The position numbers were made by a program, and so were the translations under genes. Below, piece by piece: positions 22,350 through 31,111 of a stretch of DNA of 64,000 nucleotides. Within the stretch, counting starts at the first letter, position 1. The number at the start of each line of letters is the position of its first letter. The notes beneath the pieces were generated by a model. It made no database searches, was not told where the DNA came from, and saw only the letters and a list, made by a program, of their open reading frames with translations. Source of the DNA: Stratiolaelaps scimitus (taxonomy: Eukaryota; Arthropoda; Arachnida; Mesostigmata; Laelapidae); assembly GCA_019614645.1 (NCBI GenBank), contig JABWDB010000014.1, positions 3,410,001 to 3,474,000 of the forward strand, in the 5' to 3' direction.

Positions 22350-23105
22350 ATAGGGGAACAGCTGAGGGTCAGCTTGAAGACAACAAAAAAAAAAAAGAAT
22401 AGGGTGGGCGGTATTCGGGAGCGTTCGAGGATGACGTTAGACGACCGTTAAACAGGTGTTAGATTATAGTTACGGATCGATCATTGAGGGCGCTAATGCA
22501 GTAAACAGCGATTGTTGGCGATCTGTTTAACGGATGTATCATTTCAAATAAAATACTCATTTTTTTTTAGGGGATGTTGAATCGCGTAGATCTGCCACTC
22601 TAGCAAGAGCAGCAGTCGAGCCCGGGGGGGAGGCCTGATGTATTCGTCTGTGGCTGCCTTGAAATCGCAGAAGACGCGTTCGGGTTCGCTCTCTGCTGTT
22701 GCCAATTTGCATTTAAAGGGGTTGTCCGTCTCATGAAGCCTTATGTCGAATACAGTGGACGCTAAATGTTGGCTGCGCGCCAACGCGGAAAATTTACTTT
22801 ATTTTAGCCTAGTAAAAGACCAAACTAATGAAAACTAATGCACAGCGTGAATTAAGGTCTAATCCGCGCATCGGCATTGACTCTGATATCAATCGGCAAC
22901 CCTTTGGTGGACTGTGGATGCGGCTGTGTAAAAGGGATTAACACAAATAGCATTAGACATTGCCAACTATGACGTTCATTGATCTACCGCTCGAACAGGG
23001 AATTCATTCGAGTATGGGAAATTTTCGGGCAAGCTTTTGAGACCACAGTTCCACGAGATGGGAACCTTCCGCTTGAAAGTGCGTGCATTGTTTTTTTATA
23101 GCGAA

Positions 23106-23170
23106 GCCATCCCAAATCCTCGGCCATCCCTCGGCCCTCGGCCATCCCAATCCTTCGTCAATTGGGATGG
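23106..23170. repeat. Short tandem repeat ending in a 10-bp hairpin
   Basis: Units beginning GCC and ending TCG recur at 23106-23122, 23123-23133, 23134-23140 and 23141-23157, in full (17-base), shortened (11) and very short (7) forms. The last unit's CCATCCCAAT (23142-23151) is exactly complementary to ATTGGGATGG at 23161-23170. The same 3' arm could also pair with the first unit. Confidence 0.8.
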
Positions 23171-23622
23171 TAATTCATCTTAAGGAATATAGCATTTTTA
23201 TCCATATTTAGCATTTGACATTCATAGCGATGTATTCATTTCAGGATGATGAATAACAAACTGTTAGGTAAATTAACAACTCATAAACTAACCGTTATAT
23301 TATTATATATTACTCGTCAAGCTCTCGACCTCGAGATTGATCGTTACTCGTAATCTCTTTGCGTGTATGTGTGTGTGTGTATATGTGTGACACCCCAATT
23401 AGAGCCTGAAACATGAATTCTCTCCCGCACGCCGCTGACCTGCGTCCTACGCTGTGTAGACCCTGTATAGGGATCAATACGCAAGGCAAGCTCGATCTGG
23501 ATAAGGGTTGCTGAATGTGACCTTAGCTTGTCACTGTTTGTGGGTCCTCAAAACGGGCTTAACTAACATAAGACTAGTTCAGTTCCAACCCCCCTTACAA
23601 GTTATAATCTCCAGCGAAGATA

Positions 23623-23674
23623 CTGATATGACTAATTAAGCAGGCACCCCTGGTGCATGCTTAATTAATATCAG
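23623..23674. repeat. Near-perfect long inverted repeat
   Basis: The left arm is 23623-23648 and the right arm 23652-23674, with a 3-base loop. The arms pair over 22 positions: CTGATAT with ATATCAG, TAATTAAGCA with TGCTTAATTA, and GCACC with GGTGC. The only irregularities are one G/A mismatch and a 3-base bulge (GAC, 23630-23632) in the left arm. Far beyond chance for this window. The loop is too short for a normal microRNA precursor. Confidence 0.9.
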
Positions 23675-23814
23675 CGCAGAATGTTAATGTTCAATCTGCA
23701 CTCCGGCCTATCTTGTCTATGTCATTGCTATATATCATGAGGTTTTGCCACTATTTTAGCAAAATAGAACGGAGCCTTTCAAGTACGAAGTAGAGACAAA
23801 GCTGCTAATTTAAA

Positions 23815-23817
<3 letters not shown>

Positions 23818-23856
<39 letters not shown>
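23818..23856. repeat. (AT)19 microsatellite
   Basis: A perfect AT run of 39 bases, about 200 bases upstream of the R1-like element. Confidence 0.95.
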
Positions 23857-23859
<3 letters not shown>

Positions 23860-24048
23860 GTCCCCGCTCTTTACGATTACATCACTTCGCTTCGCTGCGT
23901 TTAGTATTGAATGCAATGGAGCTGTACATTGATTCGCCGAAAGATTAAAATGACTCAGAATTGAGTGCTAGCTATCTAAATGCACGATATGAACATTATC
24001 TGCTGGATGTCTGTTGATTTTTCGCAACTCTAACAATTCTCCACAAAA

Positions 24049-24597
24049 TTGAAGGACGGACACAAGTGGATTCACTTCGGTAGGACCTATCAAACGCACA
24101 ATAGGGGTCCCGCAAGGAGAGGTCTGCACTTCTACCGATCAGACGGTACTGAGAGTAGCAGGCCAGGAATGGACGAATCTTTTAGGACCAGAGGCTTTGT
24201 AATACTCATCGTCTTGGAAGTTAAGAACGCCTTCAACTCAGTCGAGTGGAAGGTGGTGATAAAAACATTGCACATGAAAGGCATCTTAGTTAGCTTGCGC
24301 CGTCTGATAGCATCATATTTGTCTGAAAGGACACTAAAGGCGGGAGGCTTACGTTATGAGGTTACAGCTGGTGTTCCACAGGGATCCATTCTCGGTCCCG
24401 CTCTCTGGAACCTGGCCTATGACGAGGTCTTAGAGATCACGATGGCGACCTGTGTACAGCCATTGGCATATGCTGATGACCTGGCTCTACTGGTAGCACC
24501 CCCAAATGAGGAGACCCTACAGGTAAGGGCCAATGAAGCCTTGTGGGCGATCACCACCTGGATCTCGCGCCAGAAAAGGCGGAGACACTCTACCTAA
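24049..24597 (+). pseudogene. R1-like reverse transcriptase palm, inactivated
   Basis: A 182-codon frame. From about residue 50 it follows the R1-type palm: VKNAFNS motif A region (58-64), AGVPQGSILGP motif B (107-117) and YADD motif C (141-144). The motif A catalytic aspartate, normally just before VKNAFNS, is Glu here (residue 57, bases 24217-24219), which should abolish metal-dependent catalysis. The first roughly 45 codons do not align; the element's own frame there seems shifted (an STDQTVLRVAGQEW-like reading in the next frame). The frame ends at 24597 after a shift near 24560. Confidence 0.85.
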
Positions 24598-24953
24598 CAG
24601 GCAGGAAGAAGACAAGAGGAATTAGTCTGCACGTACGTGGCCACCCTAGCGAGATCACGAAGGAGGCTAGGTACGTAAGCTTTCAACTGGACACTGGTCT
24701 GACAGGCAATGCTCACGTTAGGAAGGTCGCAACGAAGGCAGTTCAGGTATCAACGGGCCAGACTCCTCCCCACAGGCGAACAGGTGTCTACTCGCCTTTG
24801 TTTGGATTATCGATTCTGTACGCTGTCCCGGCTTGGGCCGACATGGCATGGAACCGTGACATGGAGGTTCCTCTGGGATGCCCCCGGGATGTCAGAAAAA
24901 AAGAATTGTCGAGTATGCTCTTTTGGGACCTTCTGGCAAGTGAGAGAGGATAG
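24560..24953 (+). pseudogene. R1-like RT thumb region, frame-shifted continuation
   Basis: Continuation of the same protein in the next frame: LAPEKAETLYLTGRKK, then the ARYV...LDTGLTGNAHVRKVATKA segment, then after a local double shift near 24750-24780 the LYAVPAWADMAWN segment, then WDLLASERG, which matches the usual LLARER position of R1 proteins. The out-of-frame stretch in the middle (RARLLPTGEQVSTR in the alternative frame) confirms indels and not a new protein. Confidence 0.8.
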
Positions 24954-25240
24954 TGCTATCTGGATGACGACTTGGACTTAACGGAAGCCACGAAGGCTAC
25001 CTTGGATCGGTGGAAAGATGAATGGACCCAGGCTCAACCAGCCCAAAAACTGAAGGGCGCCTGGACCAAATTCATGATCCCGGATACCCTTAGCCGTTGG
25101 GACGATAGCAACGGTGGACAGCTAAGCTACTGGATGTGACATGCTCCCGTTTCTCGAAAACTGCGACAGGGCTGTAGCCTGGGTCACTAGGATAATGAAG
25201 AGGTGGGTAGTCTTAGAGAAAGCTAGCCAAGGATCATTAA
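24954..25240 (+). pseudogene. R1-like C-terminal region with internal deletion
   Basis: One frame from about 24954 to a TGA at 25137-25139 carries TLDRWKDEWTQAQ and GAWTKFMIPDTLSRW, a hallmark of the R1 C-terminal domain. A +1 shift then gives RAVAWVTRIMKRWVVLEKAS, which resembles the last helix of R1 proteins. The intervening HGCF...Cys-His zinc-knuckle segment is absent, so 100 or more bases appear deleted. Confidence 0.7.
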
Positions 25241-25659
25241 ACTTCCGGAGACGGGACGGTCAGGTTGCAGAGTTTGGGAGGGCGGAGGGGCTGAGGTACG
25301 GGTGGGGTTAGAAGCGATTCGGCTCCGCTGAATCTGTCGCCCCTCTTTAACAGCTAATGCTATGTTGCCCCGGATGGAAAATTTGAAATAATGCTTCAAG
25401 TTTTCCGACACCATCTTAACCCGTACACGGGTTAAGTGCGGCCTTTGTGAGTCCCACACGAGTGTTGCTCTAACATGTATGCCCCATAAAAAAAGCTTCT
25501 GAATGAATTCCATTTGCACTTTCGACTCCCGAGCTGCATAGATCTCAACCAGCGCTGCTACAGTCTTAAAAAATAAAAACGAGTCTTCGGAGCGGCGTCC
25601 AATAATGAACGAGCTAGCCAAGGTTTGAGCTGAAATCCTACATTTATACTCGTTTTGCT
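25223..25659 (-). CDS. Candidate open frame, about 145 codons, unrecognised
   Basis: The minus-strand frame is open from just after a TAG near 25660 to a stop at 25223. Composition is balanced, with an amphipathic Phe/Leu/Lys/Glu-rich part of about 80 residues and then a basic, Ser/Thr/Pro-rich tail. Its 3' end overlaps the last bases of the plus-strand R1 fragment, so part of it may be antisense of a LINE 3' region. A second natural-looking frame (25558-25767 minus) runs into it one base out of phase, as if a longer coding region had been broken by an indel near 25620. No domain is recognised. Confidence 0.13.
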
Positions 25660-26027
25660 GCTACTTAAGTTAACAAAGTCGGGTAGGTATTTAGGAAAGC
25701 TAATAAGGCTTTGTAATGCACAAATCCCGTCACCAATCACTGGATATCTTAAGGGCAACGTACTCACAACATTTATATGTTACTTCGATGTTGACAAATC
25801 TCGCTGAAGCGTTCGTTTCTCTCGTAAGCGAGGCGCTCATCCGAGCCTCTAGATTCTAAATGAAATAGCAACAGCGATAGATACCCCATTTGGGGCAGAT
25901 GCCCCCGGGGAAATTTGTTAAGCAGCATAATATTTCGAGGTGTGAATATCGATACTTGGCCGAATCCATGGCCCCGATAGTTATCTGCATACGCATGCAA
26001 GGAGGGATCAACCTTAAGCTATATGGC

Positions 26028-26252
26028 TTAATTAGAACAAAAAGAAAAATAGCCGAAGATTCGACGTGAATCGGCCACGTCACAAACTATATGCCCATAA
26101 TAGAGTGTTAGCTGGTCAGTCACGCTATTCAAATCGGTGTTCACGTTCCGCAAGTCGATTTGCCCATCAAATTTCTCGATTGTGTCCCGGGTGTAGTTCT
26201 GCCATCGATTGCGACACGTCGTGATCACGGGTTGATCAATCAGCTCCGGCAT
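26028..26252 (-). CDS. Candidate open frame, 74 codons, unrecognised
   Basis: An ATG frame with A at -3 (AACATGC). The first 55 codons are hydrophilic (Asp/Asn/Arg/Thr-rich), often with G or C in the third position. The end is aromatic and less convincing. An in-frame TAG precedes it by three codons, directly at a possible acceptor TTTAG/GGC. It does not join in frame with the neighbouring candidate exon upstream on the same strand. Unrecognised. Confidence 0.15.
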   Translation of the reverse strand: MPELIDQPVITTCRNRWQNYTRDTIEKFDGQIDLRNVNTDLNSVTDQLTLYYGHIVCDVADSRRIFGYFSFCSN

Positions 26253-26401
26253 GTTATTGCCCTAAATTCGATCTCTTCAGATCAAACCCCTACGCTGTCT
26301 GGTTCACTGTCACGGGCGATGTCACATGTTGTGCAAGTAAGGACAGGCAACATCGACAGTATATAGTAATCGATCGGTTCTTCTCAATGACAAACATTTA
26401 C

Positions 26402-26609
26402 CTCTTTCTCGAAGTCGTGTCTTCGTCGCCAGCATCCATACAACTTTAGGCGAGGTGGTATCGCAATGAACCTTGTTCGCAATTAGACGTTCAACACCAC
26501 ATTCTAATACCAGTCCCATTTCATGGCGTCGCCGGCGGCGCGACATCGGATCCGATCCGATGTCCCATATCCCTGTACCCAGCTGACTCGGGACAAACCA
26601 GAACCGGCA
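26402..26609 (-). CDS. Candidate exon with consensus donor, unrecognised
   Basis: The minus-strand frame is open from just after a TGA (26610-26612) and reaches AAGAG/GTAAAT at 26402/26401, a good 5' splice donor. The first part reads WFVPSQLGTGIWDIGSDP, then five Arg (from the GCCGGCGGCG stretch), then a balanced segment. It spans the 23-base palindrome at 26542-26564. Phase 1 at the donor does not match the downstream open frame at 26252, so the two are not exons of one message as they stand. No family recognised. Confidence 0.15.
26542..26564. repeat. 23-bp palindrome
   Basis: GACATCGGATC and GATCCGATGTC are exact reverse complements around a single central C. A perfect odd-length palindrome of 11-bp arms is unlikely by chance; it could be a dimeric protein-binding site or a mutational relic. 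Confidence 0.85.
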
Positions 26610-27179
26610 TCAAATGACTCATATCACAGGCGATTATCGCATTGTACTCACTCAACGATGTGAGCCTACTCGACTCGACCCGACACCCAGAGAGCAGAGC
26701 TGCCTGACAAACGTTCCCCTCAACAAACCCGCTATGCGCATTTTGCACTCGCCACCTGCCATGCCTTATTGTTTGGCGTGTGTCTGTCTGTCTGCCTCCC
26801 CACCATGTCTCGGCTTCATTTTCCTCAATGTTCCGATCCGAGTTCGTTCGTTATGGTCAGTTAGTTAGAGAGATCGCGATCGTGGGTGAAGCCCTAGCAA
26901 GCAAGAGATGTCCGGAGGGAGAAAGAAAGATGGATAAGGCCAGGTTAAGATGAAGCAAACTCACAGACGAGCACGAAAGTGAACGCGATTAGATATAGAT
27001 ACATAGATAGATGTAGTCGACTAGTACCGGCAACGGTAGATGCAGAGTACAAGCCGGAAACTTAAAAGAAAAGGAGAAACGGACAAACAAACAGCAAACA
27101 ATTAACCCGAAAAGAGATTGGTCGTCGCTCGCTGCCACCGCCGCCGCCGCTGATTGTGCTCTAATATGCATTCGTATTC

Positions 27180-28120
27180 ATACACGCAATGATGATTCGA
27201 CGCCCCACTTGCTCTCTCTCTCGCTCGCCGATTCCGGCGCGGCGTCGTCGCCGCCGCTATGCCGTTTACGTTACTGCTGCCGGCGTTACCTTTATTATTG
27301 TTGGGCCCGCTCTCTCGCGCGCTCGCGCGCGCTATCTTCTGTGTCACAGCGGGCCGCTAGTACAGAGAAGTCGTGGCAGTAGTAGTGGTACCGGCTTAAG
27401 CTGGCCGCCGGTCCGCCAGTTGCCGTTGTACTACAACTACTACCACTACTTCTACTATACTATTACTGTGCCGGGTGAGCGCTGCGCCGCGCTGAGAGAG
27501 AGTGTGTTTGTGTTGTATTCATTCTCTGGCGTCCTTGGCCCACATATTCGCCACCATGACCCATTGCTGCACACCAGCAGCTGCGGTAGCGGCGGCGGCG
27601 CCAGCGGCGGCAGCAGCAGCAGCAACTCTATCGCATCGTCTGCCCTCTCCTCTACCAGCAGCCTCCTCCCCACCGGCAGACCCGCGCGCCGGTCCGGGTC
27701 GGGCGGCCCGCAAACCGGCAGAACTCCGCTGGGACCGGTGTTTCGCGGACGGACCGGATCGCGTTGCCGTCGTGACAGTAACACGTCGTGCGTTGACAGA
27801 TCGAACGTGGGAGGCAAAAAAAAAACACGTAGGAAAAATAGCGGCAAAAGTTGTGGTGCCGCTGCTGTCGCAGTAGCAGCAGCAGCAGGGTTGTCCCGTC
27901 ATCGCAAGACGGTGCCGTGCGTATCACGCATACGTGCCCTGCACGCGTGTCTATGTAGCTCGTGGACGAGTGTATATCGTACGTACGATGCTGAATCTGC
28001 CTGCGCGGTAGAGGACGAAGCAGCTAAAGATAGCGGGCGACGAATGCAGAAAACGATTGGGCAGTTGGACAGCAGACAGATAGAGGATTGTTGTGTTCGG
28101 ACAGCGTGTTCTGAGTAGAG
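27180..28120. other. GC- and CpG-rich island
   Basis: About 900 bases of high GC with many CpG steps, few stop codons in several frames and short GCG/GCA triplet runs (27588-27625, 27855-27885). The plus frame 27189-28118 (309 codons) is open throughout, but so are 91-130-codon stretches in other frames on both strands, which marks composition and not coding. Islands like this often hold 5' exons and promoters. Confidence 0.6.
27556..27876 (+). CDS. Candidate start exon, 106 codons, Ala-rich
   Basis: The ATG at 27556 sits in GCCACCATGA, the best Kozak context seen in the window. The frame gives a short Cys/Thr start, an Ala-rich run of about 17 residues from GCG/GCA repeats, a Pro/Arg/Ala-rich part, then a more balanced basic C-terminus ending at 27876. 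Possible donors (GTGGGA near 27810, GTAGGA near 27830) could end an exon earlier. A competing 309-codon frame overlaps it. No domain is recognised; poly-Ala/Pro/Arg content may come from GC bias. Confidence 0.15.
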   Translation: MTHCCTPAAAVAAAAPAAAAAAATLSHRLPSPLPAASSPPADPRAGPGRAARKPAELRWDRCFADGPDRVAVVTVTRRALTDRTWEAKKKHVGKIAAKVVVPLLSQ

Positions 28121-30310
28121 AAGATGCTGTGTGCGTTGAACTACCACTGCGGACTACTTCACATCTAAGAACTGTGCAAGACGTTCGATCGGGATTGCCT
28201 CACGTGTCAGGACTGCCAACAGGCGCTCCGAAGCATCTACGATTGCTAGTGATGAGATGAGAACGCCGAACAGTGTAATCGCGCACGTTGGAATCTGTTA
28301 CGTGTGGGTGGTACAATTTTGTTTGACAGATAACGTCTGACACGTATCGACACAAAGCAAGGCAACACGGAGCGTGGCGAACTATAAATGTCAGCTTGTC
28401 CAAGGAGCAGGCCGCAGCCCTGGAGTGCTATTCCTTCTTAGAGGGCACATGTGCGTGCATTAACTGAAGCTGGGGACCGTGCTTGACGATGAAAATTATT
28501 CGCAATTAAATGTTCTAGTTCATGACGAAATTAATTCGCTGCATCTAAATATACTGAGTGACAGTGACGCCTAAGCGGATTGTGGCCCACACGTACATCT
28601 CTGGATTACTATATTCTGTTGTTCTTTGTGGTTCTACTAGACAACCTCCGTTACAATTCAATAGTCAGTGGGTTCGCAGAGCTTGGATCATCGCTCTCTA
28701 CCCCAATTATCTGCAGGGAGCCGTATAACATATCAACCGGTAAGTAACTTACTCGTTCACTGTACCCATCTATGTTGTCAGTCTACCCAATACGACCCGT
28801 ACGTTTGTTAGTTCAGTTGTCCTAATGGGTCCGCTCGAATCTACCGGGTACTAATAGTAATAATAACAATTATGCGAAATCAGTTCAAAAATGGTTCACC
28901 CGGTGTGTGTGTGTTTGTGTGTCTGTGCATATATTCAATACCAACGAATCTCCCCGGTAGACCCGTTCATAACAAAGTCGACGCCGATAAACACGGCGTA
29001 GAATGAGAGACGACCAGCTATTTAGGTCTCGAATGTGCCAGCTATTTAAAACTTGACGCGACCACGCCGACAGCTGTGCTCACATAAACAACTTCCGAAA
29101 TAACCTTTCGCTCCGGCGTAAACAGTCTACGTGGACAACGGCGACAGATTTCGAGTCGGTAGTCGAGTCCGTCAATTTACGTCGTCTGCCGTCATGTCTC
29201 ACCCACAGCATGTTGCTGGCCGTCCCTGGAAGGACATCGGGGCATCGGGCGTGAAAGGTTGCAGCTGGAATCACAAGTAAAAAATGTCACATCAGCAGCA
29301 ACAGTCGTTGATGATGTGATATTTCCGAGGGGCACGGCGCTACTGAGCGAATCCCCGCCAACGTTGGTCCGTGGCTGATGGGCCACTCAGTTCTGACAGG
29401 CAAGAGCACCCCGCCACCCTGCGTGTCCGTGCCGGTGTTCGCGTGACCTGTTGCTCTTCTCTGTTTACACCCTGCTGGTGGTTGCGGTGTGCTCCACATT
29501 TCGCTGCGCGATTTGCGCGGAGTGTCGCTGTCAGATTTGGCCGGCGCGTTGAAGCGAACCCACCTTTCTAATCTAGCTGCTAGTTCTCGCCTGCATCTGA
29601 GCGCAGTTAGGAGCTGACACTTTTTCGCCAAAACTTCACAATCGCCATTCGGCGGTTAAGCATTTCTTATGAAAATGCTGTGTCTTACGGAGTGAAGTGC
29701 ACATAGAGTAATCGACTGTGAACGGAAGGCTCTGGAGAAGTTTGAAAAGACACGAATCATATTTGAGGCGTAGAATATACTTGACATGATGTGCTATTAT
29801 ATATAGAAGTCGTTCACAAGTACGAGGTGCTAGATCGAGGCTGACCATATATTATATATATATTGATAGATTCGGAAGGCTGTGTCCCATTGGTTATCAT
29901 CATCATTAGAGAATTCTAGTTTACTTTAAGGCATGGTGAAAAATGACAATGAGTTTCGTCAGCGAGTTTCAAAGTGTGATTGAATAGCTTTTCTTGTCTT
30001 GAGAACACAAGTGCCTCGCGCTGGCCTAGTCTCTTCTCAGAGACGTTCTATTTGCTAGCTTGTACGCATCGTTCTTGATTTTTGTTCGAGCTCTATTCCA
30101 CCGGTCGAACGATAAACCACTTGCTCAGATGTGAGCTGCGTGCAAAAATCATCTTCCACAGGTTTCCCGCCGAATTGCACTCATATCGAAAGTCAATCCG
30201 TGAATGAGTTAAGCCACGGTGGCACCGTGCAGCGTTTGTTTGGATTCGCTGATTGCACATTGAAAAAAAATGCAACGCTCAGTAAAAGTGGTCCCTCCCG
30301 CTCCCAACAT

Positions 30311-30314
<4 letters not shown>

Positions 30315-30394
<80 letters not shown>
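30315..30394. repeat. (AT)40 microsatellite
   Basis: Eighty uninterrupted bases of AT, the longest dinucleotide run in the window. The flanks ACATGCGC (left) and GTA (right) keep strict purine-pyrimidine alternation from 30307 to 30397. Strongly cruciform-prone, and its true length in the genome is likely to vary. Confidence 0.97.
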
Positions 30395-30397
<3 letters not shown>

Positions 30398-31080
30398 GAT
30401 ATATATGCCCTATGTGGGAATCAACAACGCGCTAGTCGGCGACAACAGCCAACGGAACGGGGTCAACGGCGGCTGCGGCGGCAGTTGCGTCGAGCACAAG
30501 ATAGCATTTGGCATCGGCCGGCATTGCCGCATTTGCTCGCTCCGTCATTCAATTCAATCAGTCAGTCCGTCACGCGGATCCCGCCAGCAACTACTAAACG
30601 CTCGGCAATTTCGCTTGCATCTGTAGCACACTTCTGCATGTTGGACATCCGACCCCGCCGTCTTCATGTCATCATCAGATGTTCTGGTTGTGTTTGTTAC
30701 TGGTCCTCTGTTTGCTAGTAGAGAGTATAACCGCTATCTGACGCTACATCGTGAACGGGTCGTTTGTGCCCGCTGTTTCGGGAGTGACTCGGAGCAGAGT
30801 GCTGCCGGGACCTGGCTTATCTTCGACTTTGGCAATGGCCTATATTTTGGCGGATAGTGATCTATCCATTTAGTCCACATGTGACGTGGAGGCCAGTCGA
30901 GTGATCGTTAGCGTTAGCCACAGATTGCACAGGTGGGTTTTTCATCTCCGAGCGGGAAGCGCCGGGACGCCAATGGCCACTTAGCCCATGGCCCATAGCT
31001 TTTGTGTGTGTTGCCGGAACTGGCTGCCACAATTGGCTGCGTTCGCTAGCTTGCCAAACATTTTCATCGAGAAAGAACGA

Positions 31081-31086
<6 letters not shown>

Positions 31087-31111
<25 letters not shown>
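31087..31111. repeat. (GA)12 microsatellite
   Basis: GA run of 25 bases, preceded by a shorter imperfect GA run from about 31078. Confidence 0.95.

Larger units (their letters stand above)
21159..23622. other. Non-coding stretch
   Basis: No gene recognised. Triplet- and GC-rich near 21.36-21.42 and 21.73-21.83 kb, where overlapping 134-codon frames lie on both strands (21493-21897 plus, 21543-21947 minus), a sign of composition and not of coding. An imperfect inverted repeat lies at 22300-22349 and a tandem repeat with hairpin at 23106-23170. Confidence 0.6.
24040..25240 (+). mobile_element. Decayed R1-like LINE fragment
   Basis: A plus-strand remnant of the second ORF of an R1-clade non-LTR retrotransposon, covering the palm of the reverse transcriptase to the C-terminal region. 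Similarity passes through at least four frames, so several indels have accumulated. Recognisable parts in order are the palm (about 24190-24570), the LAPEK-type motif after the catalytic box (from about 24560), the ARYV/LDT segment (about 24670-24700), the LYAVPAWAD segment (about 24820), a WKDEW...FMIPDTLSRW segment (24953-25137), and a helical tail AVAWVTRIMKRW in another frame (about 25170-25205). The Cys-His motif expected between the last two is missing. The 5' and 3' boundaries are approximate. No 28S rDNA is adjacent, so it is not at the classical R1 site. Confidence 0.85.

Noticed and set aside
27189..28118. 309-codon plus-strand frame
   Set aside because: Lies in a GC-rich island where frames of 91-130 codons are open on both strands; no domain, Arg/Ser/Gly runs from repeats. 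Kept only as part of the island description.
30131..30718. 195-codon plus-strand frame
   Set aside because: Its length comes from the (AT)40 array read as Tyr-Ile; the flanks are Arg/Gln-rich with no motif.
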